Shown here piece after piece: positions 50,893 to 59,258 of a stretch of DNA of 64,000 nucleotides. Positions within the stretch are counted from its first letter, which is position 1, and each line of letters opens with the position of its first letter. The stretch is from Paenibacillus terrigena DSM 21567 (lineage in GTDB: Bacteria; Bacillota; Bacilli; Paenibacillales; Paenibacillaceae): assembly GCF_000374845.1 (NCBI RefSeq), contig NZ_KB895412.1, forward strand, positions 62,001 to 126,000, read 5' to 3'. The translations under genes were made by a program, and so were the position numbers. The notes under the pieces are model-generated. The model was not told the origin of the DNA and searched no databases. It saw only the letters and a program-made list of their open reading frames with translations.

Positions 50893-50978
50893 TTTCAACA
50901 GGCATCCATTCAAATCTAAAAATTACTTTACTATACTAATGGCAAACGAAGGAAAACATGATGTTGGAGGAATTTCGT

Positions 50979-51968
50979 ATGCAAAAAATGAAAGGGCTGC
51001 TAATTCCAATGCTAATATTAGCAGGCATATTAGCAGCTTGTAATGGAACACCTGTTGAAAATAAAGGATCAATGACAGAAGGCGCATCTACATCAGCAGT
51101 TAATATGGATGCAACGGATCCGGATTGGCCAAGAACATTTAAGGATGCCTTAGGTAAAGAAATTATTATCGAGAAAAAACCAGAAAAAATAGCCGGGCTA
51201 TGGTATTTTTATCCTGAAATATTAGTTGCATTAGGTGAGCCGCCTGCTGCTTCTACTGAAAAAGAATATCTATCTTCTTTATCTTATTTAAAAGGTAAGC
51301 TGGATTCAACTGAAGACCTAGGAGATAAAACGGCTCCTAATATTGAAAAAATTCTTTCTATTGCGCCTGATTATATTTTAGCAACAGAATATCATGAAAA
51401 ATTGTATGATTCACTAGAAAAAGTTGCGCCAGTCATTACGTTAAAAACCAAGGACATCTATGAAGATTGGCAATATGGACTCCGTACAGTAGCCGAGATT
51501 ATTGGAAAAGAAGACGAAGCGGAAAAAGTAATTGATAGCATGATGAAAGAAATCACAAACGGGCGTGAGGCATTAAAGACGATGCAAGGAGAGTCAGTAG
51601 CACTTATATTGTCTTGGGATGGAAAAACTTTTAATGTTCTAGGTGAAGGAAATCCTGTCTATACACTTGCGTTTGATAAAGAAAAGGGACTAGGGCTTAC
51701 ACCGGATGATGCATATACAGGTACTAATAATGAATTTGTTTCGTTTGAAGGAATGTCAACTGTTCAAGCAGACCATATTTTTCTTATTGGTGACATTACA
51801 CAAAAGCAAAAATTAATGAATGACTTAAAACAAAGTAATGTATGGAATGCTATGAATGCCGTAAAGAAAGGCAATGTCTATTTAATGGATAATTCCGCTA
51901 TTACTGGGGGCCCATTAGCCATCGAATACGCTTTACAAAATATAACAAATGCCTTGCTTAAGCTCTAA
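50979..51968 (+). CDS. Iron-siderophore ABC transporter substrate-binding lipoprotein
   Basis: 329 residues. Lipoprotein signal with lipobox 'LAAC' (lipidated C21), then a class III periplasmic-binding-protein fold (FecB/FhuD type): 'PEKIAGLWYFYPEILVALGEPPAAS', 'APNIEKILSIAPDYILATEY', long backbone helix near 165-200, 'DHIFLIGDITQKQ'. It captures ferric siderophores at the outer face of the membrane. The ATG at 50979 follows GGAGGAA. No permease or ATPase gene is adjacent, so it must share a transporter encoded elsewhere. Expected to be induced by iron limitation through the upstream Fur box. Confidence 0.9.
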   Translation: MQKMKGLLIPMLILAGILAACNGTPVENKGSMTEGASTSAVNMDATDPDWPRTFKDALGKEIIIEKKPEKIAGLWYFYPEILVALGEPPAASTEKEYLSSLSYLKGKLDSTEDLGDKTAPNIEKILSIAPDYILATEYHEKLYDSLEKVAPVITLKTKDIYEDWQYGLRTVAEIIGKEDEAEKVIDSMMKEITNGREALKTMQGESVALILSWDGKTFNVLGEGNPVYTLAFDKEKGLGLTPDDAYTGTNNEFVSFEGMSTVQADHIFLIGDITQKQKLMNDLKQSNVWNAMNAVKKGNVYLMDNSAITGGPLAIEYALQNITNALLKL

Positions 51969-51983
51969 AAAGGAGGAATTAAT

Positions 51984-52322
51984 ATGCATTACCAAGCTAT
52001 TAATCTGAATGAGAAGCTATCTAAAATTAACGATCTTTGGTCTCCGAATGTCATTGGTGAATTGAATGACTATCAATTTAAACTCATTAAGATTGCTGGG
52101 GATTTTGAATGGCACAGTCATCAAGATACCGATAAGGTATTTATGACGCTCGAAGGGGAAATGATCATTGATTTTCGAGATGGTCAGGTTAAAATTTCCA
52201 AGGGTGAGATGTTTATTGTCCCAAGGGGAATCGAGATGAAGCCTTCCGCCGAAAAGGAATGCCATATCATGTTGGTGGAGCCTAGAGGCGTAGTAGACAC
52301 TGGCGGTACTGAGTCCGAATAA
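51984..52322 (+). CDS. Cupin-domain protein
   Basis: 112 residues, one cupin_2 barrel: 'FEWHSHQDTDKVFMTLEGEMIIDF' (motif 1 with two His but Asp where the metal-binding Glu is usual) and 'GEMFIVPRGIEMKPSAEKECHIM' (motif 2 with Met in place of the usual His). Metal binding may be weakened. AAAGGAGGAATTA precedes the ATG, 15 bp after the lipoprotein gene, so it may share the Fur-controlled transcript. Function unknown. Confidence 0.85.
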   Translation: MHYQAINLNEKLSKINDLWSPNVIGELNDYQFKLIKIAGDFEWHSHQDTDKVFMTLEGEMIIDFRDGQVKISKGEMFIVPRGIEMKPSAEKECHIMLVEPRGVVDTGGTESE

Positions 52323-52431
52323 ACAGCAGCCAATGATACTTGGATCTAGTGTTTTTTACTTGTCAATCAAGGAAGTATTATTACGGACGCAGGCGTCTTC
52401 GCTACCTAGATGGAGCAGAGCTTCCAGTTGG

Positions 52432-52451
52432 GCCATCCTTCGTAGGATGGC
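52432..52451 (+). terminator. Hairpin after the cupin gene (repeat family member)
   Basis: GCCATCCT-TCGT-AGGATGGC with the same AGTTGG flank as 37545-37564. It ends the iron-uptake transcript ahead of trpB; the T-run is weak. Confidence 0.65.
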
Positions 52452-52565
52452 TCTATTACAAAATAGTTTTCTTCATTTTGAATGGCTTATACTCATCAGA
52501 AGCTGGATTTCATGGTAATATAGTATGCAAACATTACCAATTCATAGTTATGGAGGCGCATACGT

Positions 52566-53726
52566 ATGGACCAACAATTGCAGCAAGAGGGGTACTTTGG
52601 GGAGTTCGGGGGCAGCTTTGTCCCACCGGAATTGCAGGAAGTGCTGAACTATTTGAGCGAGCAATTTTACAAGTTTCGAGACGACCCGGAGTTCAAGGAA
52701 GAGCTTAGCTATTACCTGCGCGAATATGTTGGTCGCCAGAGTCCGCTAACGTATGCTGAGCGGTTATCCGAAGCTTGGGGAGGCCCCAAAATCTACTTAA
52801 AGCGCGAGGATCTGAATCATACTGGAGCGCATAAGATTAACAACGCGATTGGCCAGATTCTGCTCGCGAAGCGGATGGGGGCGAAGCGGATTATCGCCGA
52901 GACCGGTGCCGGACAGCACGGTGTCGCTACGGCAACGGCCTGCGCCATGTTTAATATGGAATGCGTCATTTACATGGGAGCGGAAGATACGCGCCGCCAG
53001 GCGCTTAACGTGTTCCGGATGGAACTGCTCGGCGCAACCGTCATTCCGGTTCATAAAGGACAGGGACGACTGAAGGACGCGGTGGATGAAGCGCTAGATG
53101 ATCTGGTTCGAAACTATAAAAATACGTTTTATCTACTCGGTTCCGCGGTTGGTCCGCATCCGTTCCCGACGATGGTCAAGCACTTCCAGGCGGTCATCAG
53201 CGAAGAGTCGAAGCAGCAGATGATGGAGAAGGAAGGACGATTGCCGGATGCGGTGGTGGCATGCGTGGGCGGCGGCAGTAATGCGATTGGTGCATTCGCT
53301 CACTACATCGACGAGCCGAGCGTACGCTTGATTGGCGTCGAACCTGACAAGGCGCCAAGCTTAACCCAAGGTGTACCTAGCATTATTCACGGCTTCAAGT
53401 GCTTAGTGTTGCTGGACGAGGAAGGCCAACCGCAAAAGACCTATTCGATCGCTGCGGGACTCGACTATCCGGGCATCGGGCCGGAGCATAGCCACTTGAA
53501 GGTGACAGGACGGGCCGAATACGCGACCGTCACCAATGAGGAAGTGCTGGAAGCCTTCCAGGAGCTGTCCCGCACGGAGGGCATCATTCCTGCTCTAGAG
53601 AGCGCGCACGCAGTTGCATACGCCAAGAAGCTGGCGCTTACGATGAGTCGGGATCAGATTCTCATCGTTAACCTGTCTGGCCGAGGGGACAAGGATGTTG
53701 AACAAGTGTTTCAAATGCTCAAATAA
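52566..53726 (+). CDS. trpB: Tryptophan synthase beta chain, solitary copy
   Basis: 386 residues, full-length TrpB of the TrpB1 type. PLP-binding Lys90 in '[12 protein letters not shown]', catalytic Glu112 in '[15 protein letters not shown]', phosphate-binding 'GGGSNAIG', and the substrate loop '[14 protein letters not shown]'. It condenses indole with serine to tryptophan in the cytoplasm. No trpA or other trp gene is adjacent, and I see no T-box or TRAP-type leader, so it may be a stand-alone indole-salvaging enzyme or a second copy. GGAGG lies upstream of the ATG. More GC-balanced than the iron genes before it. Confidence 0.95.
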   Translation: MDQQLQQEGYFGEFGGSFVPPELQEVLNYLSEQFYKFRDDPEFKEELSYYLREYVGRQSPLTYAERLSEAWGGPKIYLKREDLNHTGAHKINNAIGQILLAKRMGAKRIIAETGAGQHGVATATACAMFNMECVIYMGAEDTRRQALNVFRMELLGATVIPVHKGQGRLKDAVDEALDDLVRNYKNTFYLLGSAVGPHPFPTMVKHFQAVISEESKQQMMEKEGRLPDAVVACVGGGSNAIGAFAHYIDEPSVRLIGVEPDKAPSLTQGVPSIIHGFKCLVLLDEEGQPQKTYSIAAGLDYPGIGPEHSHLKVTGRAEYATVTNEEVLEAFQELSRTEGIIPALESAHAVAYAKKLALTMSRDQILIVNLSGRGDKDVEQVFQMLK

Positions 53727-53742
53727 TATTCGCAAGTGCTTT

Positions 53743-53772
53743 GGCCGTCAGGAAGTTGATCTGACGGCCTCG
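53743..53772 (+). terminator. Terminator of trpB
   Basis: GGCCGTCAG-9 nt-CTGACGGCC, 9-bp perfect stem 17 bases after the stop. Confidence 0.7.
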
Positions 53773-53852
53773 CATTTATATTGGGCCGTCATCAATGCGG
53801 TATGAATCGATCCTATATCCTCCCGGTCGGCCTGAAGGCCAGTCCGTGCAGA

Positions 53853-53957
53853 TTATCCTACACCATCACTTTCTAACACGGAATAAAAGTTATCGCGGTC
53901 ATCGTTATCGAATTTGCCAAGCGTCCGTACCCTGACAAATTTATGTCCACCATACAT
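53853..53957 (-). CDS. Small ORF, 34 residues
   Basis: Starts MYGGHKFVRVRTLGKFDNDD and ends in ESDGVG; GAGGAA lies 7 bases before the ATG. Rich in charged residues with no membrane helix. It may be a real small protein or the start of a truncated gene. Not recognised. Confidence 0.3.
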   Translation of the reverse strand: MYGGHKFVRVRTLGKFDNDDRDNFYSVLESDGVG

Positions 53958-54007
53958 GTCTATTTCCTCACCGTAAAAGAGGTTAAAACTTGATTTTGAT
54001 CACTCTG

Positions 54008-54082
54008 TCATGCAGATCCTCCTTTTCTGTTTTTCGTAATGGCCTTGAATTCATTGTGTTCTCTCTTTTGCTCAATTTTCAT
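54008..54082 (-). CDS. Small ORF, 24 residues
   Basis: Starts MKIEQKREHNEFKAITK and ends GGSA; a GGAGG sits 8 bases upstream and a second GGAGG lies near its end, as if it were a leader for the ORF at 53957. Low confidence. Confidence 0.25.
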   Translation of the reverse strand: MKIEQKREHNEFKAITKNRKGGSA

Positions 54083-54152
54083 TTGATTAACCTCCAAGCT
54101 TTTATTATTTGAGAGAATAAGAGGCTTTTCTTACTTGTAAACTTACCGTTAT

Positions 54153-54195
54153 AGACAGCGCGGAGAACCTTACCACAAATCGGCACGTTGACAAA
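54153..54195. repeat. Degenerate copy of the dispersed palindromic-end element
   Basis: GTTATAGACAGCGCGGAG then AACCTTACCACAAATCGGCA aligns with the copy at 5861-5903 (GTTATAGACAACGCGCAG, AACCGTACTACAAGTAGCGGCA), which is its closest relative. Confidence 0.65.
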
Positions 54196-54381
54196 ACATT
54201 TGAACGTGATTAGTATTAGAAAATATTTATAACCGTTGTGAGAAAACCACTATCGAGGTTATTCAAAGATGAGCGACCGCGTTTAGAGGTAGGTTTTATC
54301 GCCAAATAGAATTTTTTAGTTTCGATACGTCGAAACTTTTATAAATTCTATTGTGGTAAAAAACAAAATAGTAAGCAAGCT

Positions 54382-54489
54382 ATGATTGCTATGGATCGTA
54401 CTATAGCAGGAGCAGCTTCTGGAGAGACCGTGGAATTCCACGGCGCCGAAGGGTTCACAATCTCAGGCAAAAGGACAGAAGAGTATTAA
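54382..54489 (+). pseudogene. C-terminal gene remnant or small protein
   Basis: 35 codons (MIAMDRTIAGAASGETVEFH, ending in KRTEEY). The frame is open for 24 codons further upstream without a start or ribosome binding site. The composition looks coding (balanced, many Gly/Ala/Glu) and a strong terminator follows 60 bp later. Probably the 3' end of a lost gene. Family not recognised. Confidence 0.35.
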
Positions 54490-54549
54490 ATATTTACTTT
54501 GTTATATTGGAATAGGTATAACAAGTCTTATTTATTATTCTTTTGATCA

Positions 54550-54579
54550 AGAGATTGGAGCGCATCCAATCTCTTTTTT
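54550..54579 (+). terminator. Strong intrinsic terminator
   Basis: AGAGATTGGA-GCGCA-TCCAATCTCT followed by TTTTT. It lies 66 bp before the amino acid permease start and insulates that gene from upstream transcription, or attenuates it. Confidence 0.85.
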
Positions 54580-54644
54580 ATGTGTGAATAATTGTTAATT
54601 ATTTCACATGAACGGTTTTTTACTTGAATAAGGGGGAATATGCT

Positions 54645-56033
54645 ATGGCACAACAGGAATTGAAGAGAGGTTTAGAGAATCGGCATGTTCAGCTCATTGC
54701 CATTGGCGGAACCATTGGTACCGGGTTATTTTTAGGATCAGGCAAAGCGATTCAACTGGCAGGACCATCCATTATCTTTGCTTATCTTATCGTGGGTATT
54801 GCCATTTTTTTCGTGATGAGGGCGCTAGGAGAGCTATTGTTGTCGAAGGCCGGGTATCAATCTTTTACAGACATTGCTGAAGACTATCTTGGGCCACGGG
54901 CCGCGTTCGTAACCGGATGGACCTATTGGTTCTGTTGGATCATGACGGCCATGGCCGATGTGATTGCTGTCGGGGTATACGTGAAATATTGGTTTGATAT
55001 CCCGCAGTGGATCCCTGCAGTCATCTGTTTAATCATTTTATTATCACTCAATCTATTAACGGTTAAGATTTTTGGGGAATTGGAATTTTGGTTTGCACTA
55101 ATCAAGGTCATGACAATTCTGGCGCTGATTGCTATTGGAGTTGTTTTGCTGGTCATCGGATTCCAAACAGATGCAGGAACGGTGAGTGTCACAAATATTT
55201 GGGGGCACGGGGGATGGTTTCCAAACGGCGTTTCGGGGTTCTTACTTTCATTCCAAATGGTTGTGTTTGCCTATGTCGGTGTGGAGCTAGTGGGTGTATC
55301 TGCAGCGGAGACATCCAATCCGGAAAAAAATATCCCGTCGGCGATTAATAAAATTCCGTTAAGAATTCTATTCTTCTACGTCGGTGCATTGATCGTCCTA
55401 TTATGCATTAACCCATGGACGGAACTCACTCCATCCGAAAGTCCCTTTGTTAAAACGTTTGCTTTGGTCGGGATTCCTATTGCCGCAGGAATTATTAACT
55501 TTGTTGTACTAACGTCAGCCGCCTCAGCTTGCAACAGCGGGATGTTCTCAACAAGTCGGATCTTATATAATATGGGCAAGAATAACCAGGCTCCAATCGG
55601 CTTTGCCAAACTTAATAAAAATCATGTACCCAGCAACGCGTTATTCATATCTACGCTTGTCCTATCTGTGGGAGCTCTTCTGAGTAAGCTTATTCCGGAG
55701 CAAGCATTTGGCATCGTGACAACCATTAGTGCCATTTGTTTTATCTGGGTATGGGGTGTCATTCTAATTTGTCATTTGCGGTATAAAAAAACACAGCCGG
55801 AATTACAGGAAAAATCGAAATTTAAGGCACCGTTTACGCCATTTATTAATTATGTTGTCCTAACGTTGTTCGCCATCATTCTCATGATTATGCTGTATGC
55901 TGAAGAGACGCGTCCGGCCTTATTGTTGACACCAATATGGTTTGTTCTATTATTTACTTTGTATGCGAGCAGAAGAAGGAAGGAACAGCGTAACAAGCTA
56001 TCAGGAAAGAATCAACAATCAACAGATGCCTGA
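54645..56033 (+). CDS. Amino acid permease, CycA/AapA-like (D-serine/alanine/glycine type)
   Basis: 462 residues, twelve membrane helices of the APC superfamily. 'RHVQLIAIGGTIGTGLFLGSG' is the helix-1 substrate motif, 'GELLLSKAGYQSFTDIAEDYLGPRAAFVTGWTYWFCWI' follows, and 'VFAYVGVELVGVSAAETSNPEKNIPSAI' is the family signature. Such carriers take up D-alanine, D-serine, glycine or related amino acids with protons. ATG 54645 follows AAGGGGGAA; the upstream TTG at 54624 is poorer. It is convergent with the agmatine deiminase gene and monocistronic. Confidence 0.9.
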   Translation: MAQQELKRGLENRHVQLIAIGGTIGTGLFLGSGKAIQLAGPSIIFAYLIVGIAIFFVMRALGELLLSKAGYQSFTDIAEDYLGPRAAFVTGWTYWFCWIMTAMADVIAVGVYVKYWFDIPQWIPAVICLIILLSLNLLTVKIFGELEFWFALIKVMTILALIAIGVVLLVIGFQTDAGTVSVTNIWGHGGWFPNGVSGFLLSFQMVVFAYVGVELVGVSAAETSNPEKNIPSAINKIPLRILFFYVGALIVLLCINPWTELTPSESPFVKTFALVGIPIAAGIINFVVLTSAASACNSGMFSTSRILYNMGKNNQAPIGFAKLNKNHVPSNALFISTLVLSVGALLSKLIPEQAFGIVTTISAICFIWVWGVILICHLRYKKTQPELQEKSKFKAPFTPFINYVVLTLFAIILMIMLYAEETRPALLLTPIWFVLLFTLYASRRRKEQRNKLSGKNQQSTDA

Positions 56034-56087
56034 CCTATGCGATGCTAGTGTTGTATTAACGTGCCTTTTGATTTCTCGGAGTAACTT

Positions 56088-56112
56088 GGCCTTGCCGCAG
56101 GCAAGGCCTGTT
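56088..56112. terminator. Terminator between permease and agmatine deiminase genes
   Basis: GGCCTTGCC-GCA-GGCAAGGCC, a perfect 9-bp stem between convergent genes; the T-run is short. Confidence 0.7.
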
Positions 56113-56169
56113 TCTGCATGTATGACTAACATACATGAGTCATCTTCCTCACAATTGAAATAAACGCGA

Positions 56170-57306
56170 TCATTTTAAATTAACGGGTTGTTGTTGTGTA
56201 ACACAATGAATCATACCACCATCTTTATAAAGTTCTCTCACATCAATGCCAATAACCTTACGATCAGGGTATAGTTTCTGGATGGTATCGTTAGCTATTT
56301 TGTCATTAGGATCATGATAATTTGGCACTAATACAACGGTATTTCCAATGTAATAATTGATATATGAACCTCTGTACCCCAAATTCTTTCCGTTATCTAG
56401 CACGACATTGTTTTTGGTAATTGGTAAATACGCATATTGATAAGGCTTGTCAAAGGCATTCTTAGCGGTCATTAATGTGTTAATATCCTTATTGGAGACT
56501 CCCCATTCTTCTAAATCCTCTTCTTTCATTGTAATCAGTGTAGATTTATTATAAAACTTAGCAAAACCATCAATATGGAAATCTGTAATATCCAGATCTG
56601 GTACACCATCTAACCAAATAAAATTCGTAACACCAAGATTTTCTTCTATCACTTCTTCAATTTCTGCTTCTGATAATTTAGGATTTCTATTTTTGTTCGT
56701 AACCGCACTACGTGTCGATAAAAATGTACCATGACCATCTAACTCAAATGCGCCACCTTCAAGTACGACTTCATTGAGATCGATGCGTTCCATACCCAAC
56801 TGTTTGCTTAGTTTGTTCCCAATGGAGGCATCTTTTTTATACGGCGTTTTCTTGCCCCATCCATTAAAGCCCCAATCCATAAGTTTAAGATTTTTATCTT
56901 TGTCGTATACAAAAATCGGAGCTGTATCTCTTGCCCATACATCGTCCGTAGGAATAATATAGAAGTCAATTTTGTCCATATCTATACCCTCATCATATAG
57001 AAGATCATAAATATATTCTTTTTCGTATTTATCGTATGCGATAATATGAACATTTTCCCCTTCGCTTAGAGCGCTTGCCATCTCGATCCAAATGGATTCA
57101 AGCTTTTCTTTATGACCATTACCATAGGTAAAGTTATGAGGCCATTGCAACCAAGTGCCTTCATGTTTGCTGCTCTCATCAGGCATGGTGTAGCCTACAT
57201 ATGTTTTTTTCATGTTTTGACCCTCATCGGCTTTACTTTGCGTACACCCTAATAAGATCCCAGCCGTTAATAAAGCCCCAGTGCACAATACAATCATCTT
57301 ATTCAT
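56170..57306 (-). CDS. Agmatine deiminase family protein, exported as a lipoprotein
   Basis: 378 residues. Lipoprotein signal (1-21, 'VLCTGALLTAGILLGCTQ', lipobox LLGC) precedes a PAD_porph/agmatine-deiminase domain (about 40-370). Catalytic residues are present: 'TDDVWARDTAP', 'DFHIDGFAKF' and the nucleophile C368 in 'GGMIHCVTQQQP'. The usual enzyme is cytoplasmic and converts agmatine to N-carbamoylputrescine and ammonia; anchoring to the outer membrane face suggests use of external agmatine or peptidyl arginine. AAGGAG precedes the ATG. Start and family are firm, substrate is inferred. Confidence 0.9.
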   Translation of the reverse strand: MNKMIVLCTGALLTAGILLGCTQSKADEGQNMKKTYVGYTMPDESSKHEGTWLQWPHNFTYGNGHKEKLESIWIEMASALSEGENVHIIAYDKYEKEYIYDLLYDEGIDMDKIDFYIIPTDDVWARDTAPIFVYDKDKNLKLMDWGFNGWGKKTPYKKDASIGNKLSKQLGMERIDLNEVVLEGGAFELDGHGTFLSTRSAVTNKNRNPKLSEAEIEEVIEENLGVTNFIWLDGVPDLDITDFHIDGFAKFYNKSTLITMKEEDLEEWGVSNKDINTLMTAKNAFDKPYQYAYLPITKNNVVLDNGKNLGYRGSYINYYIGNTVVLVPNYHDPNDKIANDTIQKLYPDRKVIGIDVRELYKDGGMIHCVTQQQPVNLK

Positions 57307-57381
57307 GTCCCAATCTCCTTAAGTTCTAGTTGCTTTCTCTTGTAGTAGAATAAGCTTTGACATTGTGTCAAGGTCAAGCCA

Positions 57382-58209
57382 TTATTGTCTTGCTTCGTTG
57401 ATGACGGGAAAACAGACTTGTGTCACATACTCCTCCACAGGGCAGTCACATTCTGAACCTTTCAAGTAAGTTTCATAAGGCGACCCATCCAAATCGTAGC
57501 CATTGCTTTCTATCCATTCTTCAAGAGCCATATGCGCGTACCCAATATAATCATAACTTCCGATATGCAAGGTCGTAGCAATAAACTTTTTGGGGAGTGT
57601 TTTTATTTCCCAGTCACATGATGCATCTTCGTCATTTCCCTGCACGATCGGGATCATCAATTCAATATCGCTGTGATCTGGGGTATATTCTTCATCGAAA
57701 AAAATGGCAGACGGAACACCAAGTAAGTGAATAGTACTCTCTTCTGCTTTTTCGTATAAGGAATCAATATACTTGTCCATGTTATCCATATTCATCTTCA
57801 CTCTTTGACTTAGGATACGGATCTCGTTTCTCATGCCGAGCAGGATATCATAAGATCTTCTTTCTCCTGGAATAAAATTCACCTTATCTTCAATCATCTC
57901 TTGCATTTCTGCAATAATCTGTTTGTATCGATTCATCTCATGTGATAATTCATGGATTTTGGAGTGAATCAATCCGGTCAACGATTCCCTGTCTGATGTC
58001 TGAAGGATTGTTCTGATTTCCGGCAGGGAGAATCTATATTCTTTCAGTTTCTTGATTCGTAATGCCATCTCTAATTGACTCTTCTCATAATACCTATACC
58101 CGTTCGTTGTATCTACATGTACTGGTTTTAAGAGTTCTTCCTTATCATAGTGTCGTAACATGCGTGCACTCATTTTGCACAGCTGAGAAAATCTGCTGAT
58201 CGTGTACAT
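57382..58209 (-). CDS. MerR-family regulator with GyrI-like effector domain
   Basis: 275 residues. MerR winged helix (about 1-70, 'YTISRFSQLCKMSARMLRHYDKEELLKPVHVDTTNGYRYYE'), coiled coil (about 75-120), then a GyrI-like domain (about 145-272, ending in 'PVEEYVTQVCFPV'). The ATG at 58209 follows GGAAGAGAG; the longer frame to 58242 has no support. It is divergent from the YtrA-type ABC operon and upstream, on the same strand, of the agmatine deiminase gene. The signal is presumably a lipophilic drug or dye. Confidence 0.87.
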   Translation of the reverse strand: MYTISRFSQLCKMSARMLRHYDKEELLKPVHVDTTNGYRYYEKSQLEMALRIKKLKEYRFSLPEIRTILQTSDRESLTGLIHSKIHELSHEMNRYKQIIAEMQEMIEDKVNFIPGERRSYDILLGMRNEIRILSQRVKMNMDNMDKYIDSLYEKAEESTIHLLGVPSAIFFDEEYTPDHSDIELMIPIVQGNDEDASCDWEIKTLPKKFIATTLHIGSYDYIGYAHMALEEWIESNGYDLDGSPYETYLKGSECDCPVEEYVTQVCFPVINEARQ

Positions 58210-58273
58210 ATTTCTCTCTTCCTTCGTATGGTATTTCATCATTATATTATTCTAATACATACGATTCATACAA

Positions 58274-58302
58274 TTTTTCGCCGATAGACCCGTTAAGCTG
58301 AA
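58274..58302. repeat. Left half of the dispersed palindromic-end element
   Basis: TTTTTCGCCGATAGACCCGT then TAAGCTGAA is identical to 7479-7503 except for one base, then the sequence diverges. Confidence 0.75.
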
Positions 58303-58333
58303 TAAAAATATCCAAAATTAGGTTATAAAACAG

Positions 58334-58363
58334 TTGACTTCATAACTCCCATCATGGTACATT
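58334..58363 (+). promoter_or_regulatory. Candidate sigma-A promoter of the YtrA-type ABC operon
   Basis: TTGACT (58334-58339), 18-bp spacer, TACATT (58358-58363), 41 bp before the ATG of the ATPase gene. Confidence 0.6.
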
Positions 58364-58375
58364 GTGCATGCACAA
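58362..58375. promoter_or_regulatory. Palindromic operator, candidate GntR (YtrA-type) binding site
   Basis: TTGTGCATGCACAA is a perfect 14-bp palindrome that overlaps the end of the -10 box and the expected transcription start. The operon it controls ends in a YtrA-type GntR regulator (59904-60269), so autorepression is the simplest reading. Confidence 0.75.
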
Positions 58376-58403
58376 CATACACAATTTGATGAGGAGGTAC
58401 GGT

Positions 58404-59258
58404 ATGCTGGCATTAGACATTCGTAATTTAAATAAGAAATACCCCAATTTTCAGTTAAAAGACGTATCGTTTCAACTGGAAAAGGGTTATATTATGGGCT
58501 TTATCGGAGCCAATGGCGCAGGGAAAACAACCACGATAAAATCGATTTTGAAAATGATTCATATCGATAGCGGCGAGGTATGCATTTTGGGTAAGAACAT
58601 CGCCGAACACGAAATCGAATTGAAGCAAGAAATCGGATACGCATTCGGCGACATCGATTTCTATACGCGCAGCAAGGTGAAGACGTTGACCAATGTCATT
58701 AAGAAGTTCTATAAGAATTGGGATGATGGAGCTTATTACAACTATCTGAGAAGATTCAAATTAGATGAAAACAAAAAAATAGCCGAATTATCGACGGGGA
58801 TGAAAGTAAAGTACAGCTTAGCCCTTGCTCTATCCCATGGCGCGAAGCTTCTCGTCCTTGATGAACCGACAAGCGGACTCGATCCGGTCGCTAGAGACGA
58901 TCTGTTAGATATTTTTCAAGAACTCATCGTTGATGGCGAAATCAGCATTCTTTTCTCTACTCACATTACATCCGACTTGGAGAAATGCGCTGATTATATT
59001 ACGTTCATCGAAAACGGGCAAATTATCGCCAGTTCTGAGAAAAACGAATTTATGGAGTCGTATCGTTTACTTAGTGGTAGCGAGAGTCAGTTGCACCAAG
59101 TGAAGGACCAGTTGATTTCCTACAAAATCAATTCTTTCGGCTTTACGGGATTGATCCATACCAGAGACTTTGACCCTTCTTCCGATATTAGAGCAACGAC
59201 GCCGAGTCTTGAGGAGATTATGATTTATTTCGCGAAAAAGGAGGATATGTATGTATAA
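58404..59258 (+). CDS. ABC transporter ATPase (YtrA-type operon)
   Basis: 284 residues. Walker A GANGAGKTT (about 36-44), signature 'ELSTGMKVKYSLALALS' (degenerate LSTGM), Walker B 'LLVLDEPTSGLDP', switch His in 'FSTHITSDLEKCADY'. A C-terminal extension of about 75 residues follows. The STGM signature and the extension are typical of ATPases paired with YtrA-family regulators. ATG 58404 follows GAGGAGGT. It overlaps the permease gene by 8 bp. Probably responds to peptide antibiotics acting on cell-wall precursors. Confidence 0.9.
   Translation: MLALDIRNLNKKYPNFQLKDVSFQLEKGYIMGFIGANGAGKTTTIKSILKMIHIDSGEVCILGKNIAEHEIELKQEIGYAFGDIDFYTRSKVKTLTNVIKKFYKNWDDGAYYNYLRRFKLDENKKIAELSTGMKVKYSLALALSHGAKLLVLDEPTSGLDPVARDDLLDIFQELIVDGEISILFSTHITSDLEKCADYITFIENGQIIASSEKNEFMESYRLLSGSESQLHQVKDQLISYKINSFGFTGLIHTRDFDPSSDIRATTPSLEEIMIYFAKKEDMYV

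Larger units (their letters stand above)
53773..54644. other. 870-bp region of small ORFs, repeat and gene remnants
   Basis: No full-size gene. It holds two tiny minus-strand ORFs with good ribosome binding sites, a degenerate palindromic-end element (54153-54195), a C-terminal-looking ORF (54382-54489) and a strong plus-strand terminator (54550-54579). The impression is of decayed genes. Confidence 0.5.

Noticed and set aside
52323-52565. T-box or TRAP-type leader ahead of trpB
   Set aside because: No T-box core sequence, no repeated GAG/UAG triplets and the only hairpin is a terminator shared with another locus.
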